The notes under the pieces: generated by a model | The model's input: only the letters and a program-made list of their open reading frames with translations | The model's database searches: none | Told to the model about the DNA's origin: nothing | In this document: positions 5,901 to 5,988 of the stretch, in pieces | How positions within the stretch are numbered: the first letter of the stretch is position 1 | Layout: every line of letters begins with the position of its first letter | Translations under genes and position numbers: made by a program | NCBI GenBank assembly: GCA_015660155.1 | Contig: DQLO01000270.1 | Span: 1 to 5,988 of the forward strand | Source: Verrucomicrobiota bacterium | Lineage (GTDB): Bacteria > Verrucomicrobiota > Verrucomicrobiia > Limisphaerales > UBA1100 | Reading direction: 5' to 3' | Length of the DNA stretch: 5,988 bases

Positions 5901-5988
5901 TTAATTCGCCTTGGCTACAATCTTGCCTGATCGGGCGTCGTAAACGAAATCAGTAATCGTTTCGTTGATGATAAGCTCAATGGTTTCC
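5901..5988 (-). CDS. C-terminal end of an unknown minus-strand protein, cut by the window edge
   Basis: One minus-strand frame is open from the window edge to TAA at 5901-5903 and encodes the last 28 residues: ETIELIINETITDFVYDA followed by RSGKIVAKAN. The alternating hydrophobic and charged pattern and the sequence FVYDARSGKIVAKAN (a beta-hairpin-like end) look like genuine protein. The other two minus-strand frames are less plausible; the one offset by one base hits TGA after three codons. No family can be assigned from 28 residues. The gene is followed by a 162-bp AT-rich spacer containing an imperfect AT stem-loop (5867-5877 with 5884-5894), then the small coiled-coil gene in the same orientation. 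Confidence 0.55.
   Translation of the reverse strand, partial: ETIELIINETITDFVYDARSGKIVAKAN

Overview
The window looks like a chromosomal piece of a bacterium of the Planctomycetota-Verrucomicrobiota group; a Verrucomicrobiota such as a Pedosphaera-like lineage is my best guess. The clearest sign is the adjacent pair of a DUF1549/DUF1553 protein and a DUF1501 protein, which is heavily expanded in that superphylum. Composition is GC-rich over about the first 5 kb. None of the four genes there has a convincing Shine-Dalgarno site. No rRNA, tRNA, CRISPR array, insertion sequence or integrase was seen.

Left part (1-2070, minus strand): two genes read leftwards. A polytopic membrane protein of unknown function (820-2070) is followed 57 bp later by the start of a secreted chitinase. 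The chitinase has a signal peptide, a CBM2-like carbohydrate-binding domain and the first part of a GH18 domain (1-762), and the window edge cuts it just before the expected catalytic motif.

Middle (2093-5051, plus strand): a two-gene operon diverges from the membrane protein with only 22 bp between the start codons. It encodes a membrane-anchored DUF1549/DUF1553 protein with one CxxCH motif (2093-3757). One base later comes a Tat-exported DUF1501 protein (3759-5051). A sigma70-like promoter (TTGCCC, 17 bp, TATATT) fits the divergent gap and would give an almost leaderless mRNA. The pair is widely conserved and probably acts together in the periplasm, but its biochemistry is not established.

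Right part (5052-5988): the 315 bp between 5052 and 5366 contain no intact gene. They hold a probable terminator for the operon, a short plus-strand coding-like remnant with an in-frame stop, and a strong hairpin with a U-tract facing the minus strand. After that come a 123-residue minus-strand protein of unknown function with a predicted coiled coil and a strong ribosome-binding site (5367-5738), an AT-rich spacer with palindromic elements, and the last 28 codons of another minus-strand gene (5901-5988). This part differs from the rest in translation signals, codon choice and AT content, so it may be a separately acquired segment.

I see no clear evidence of a new multi-gene system. The least explained items are the orphan coiled-coil gene with its upstream palindromes, and the membrane protein that shares a start region with the DUF1549/DUF1501 operon.
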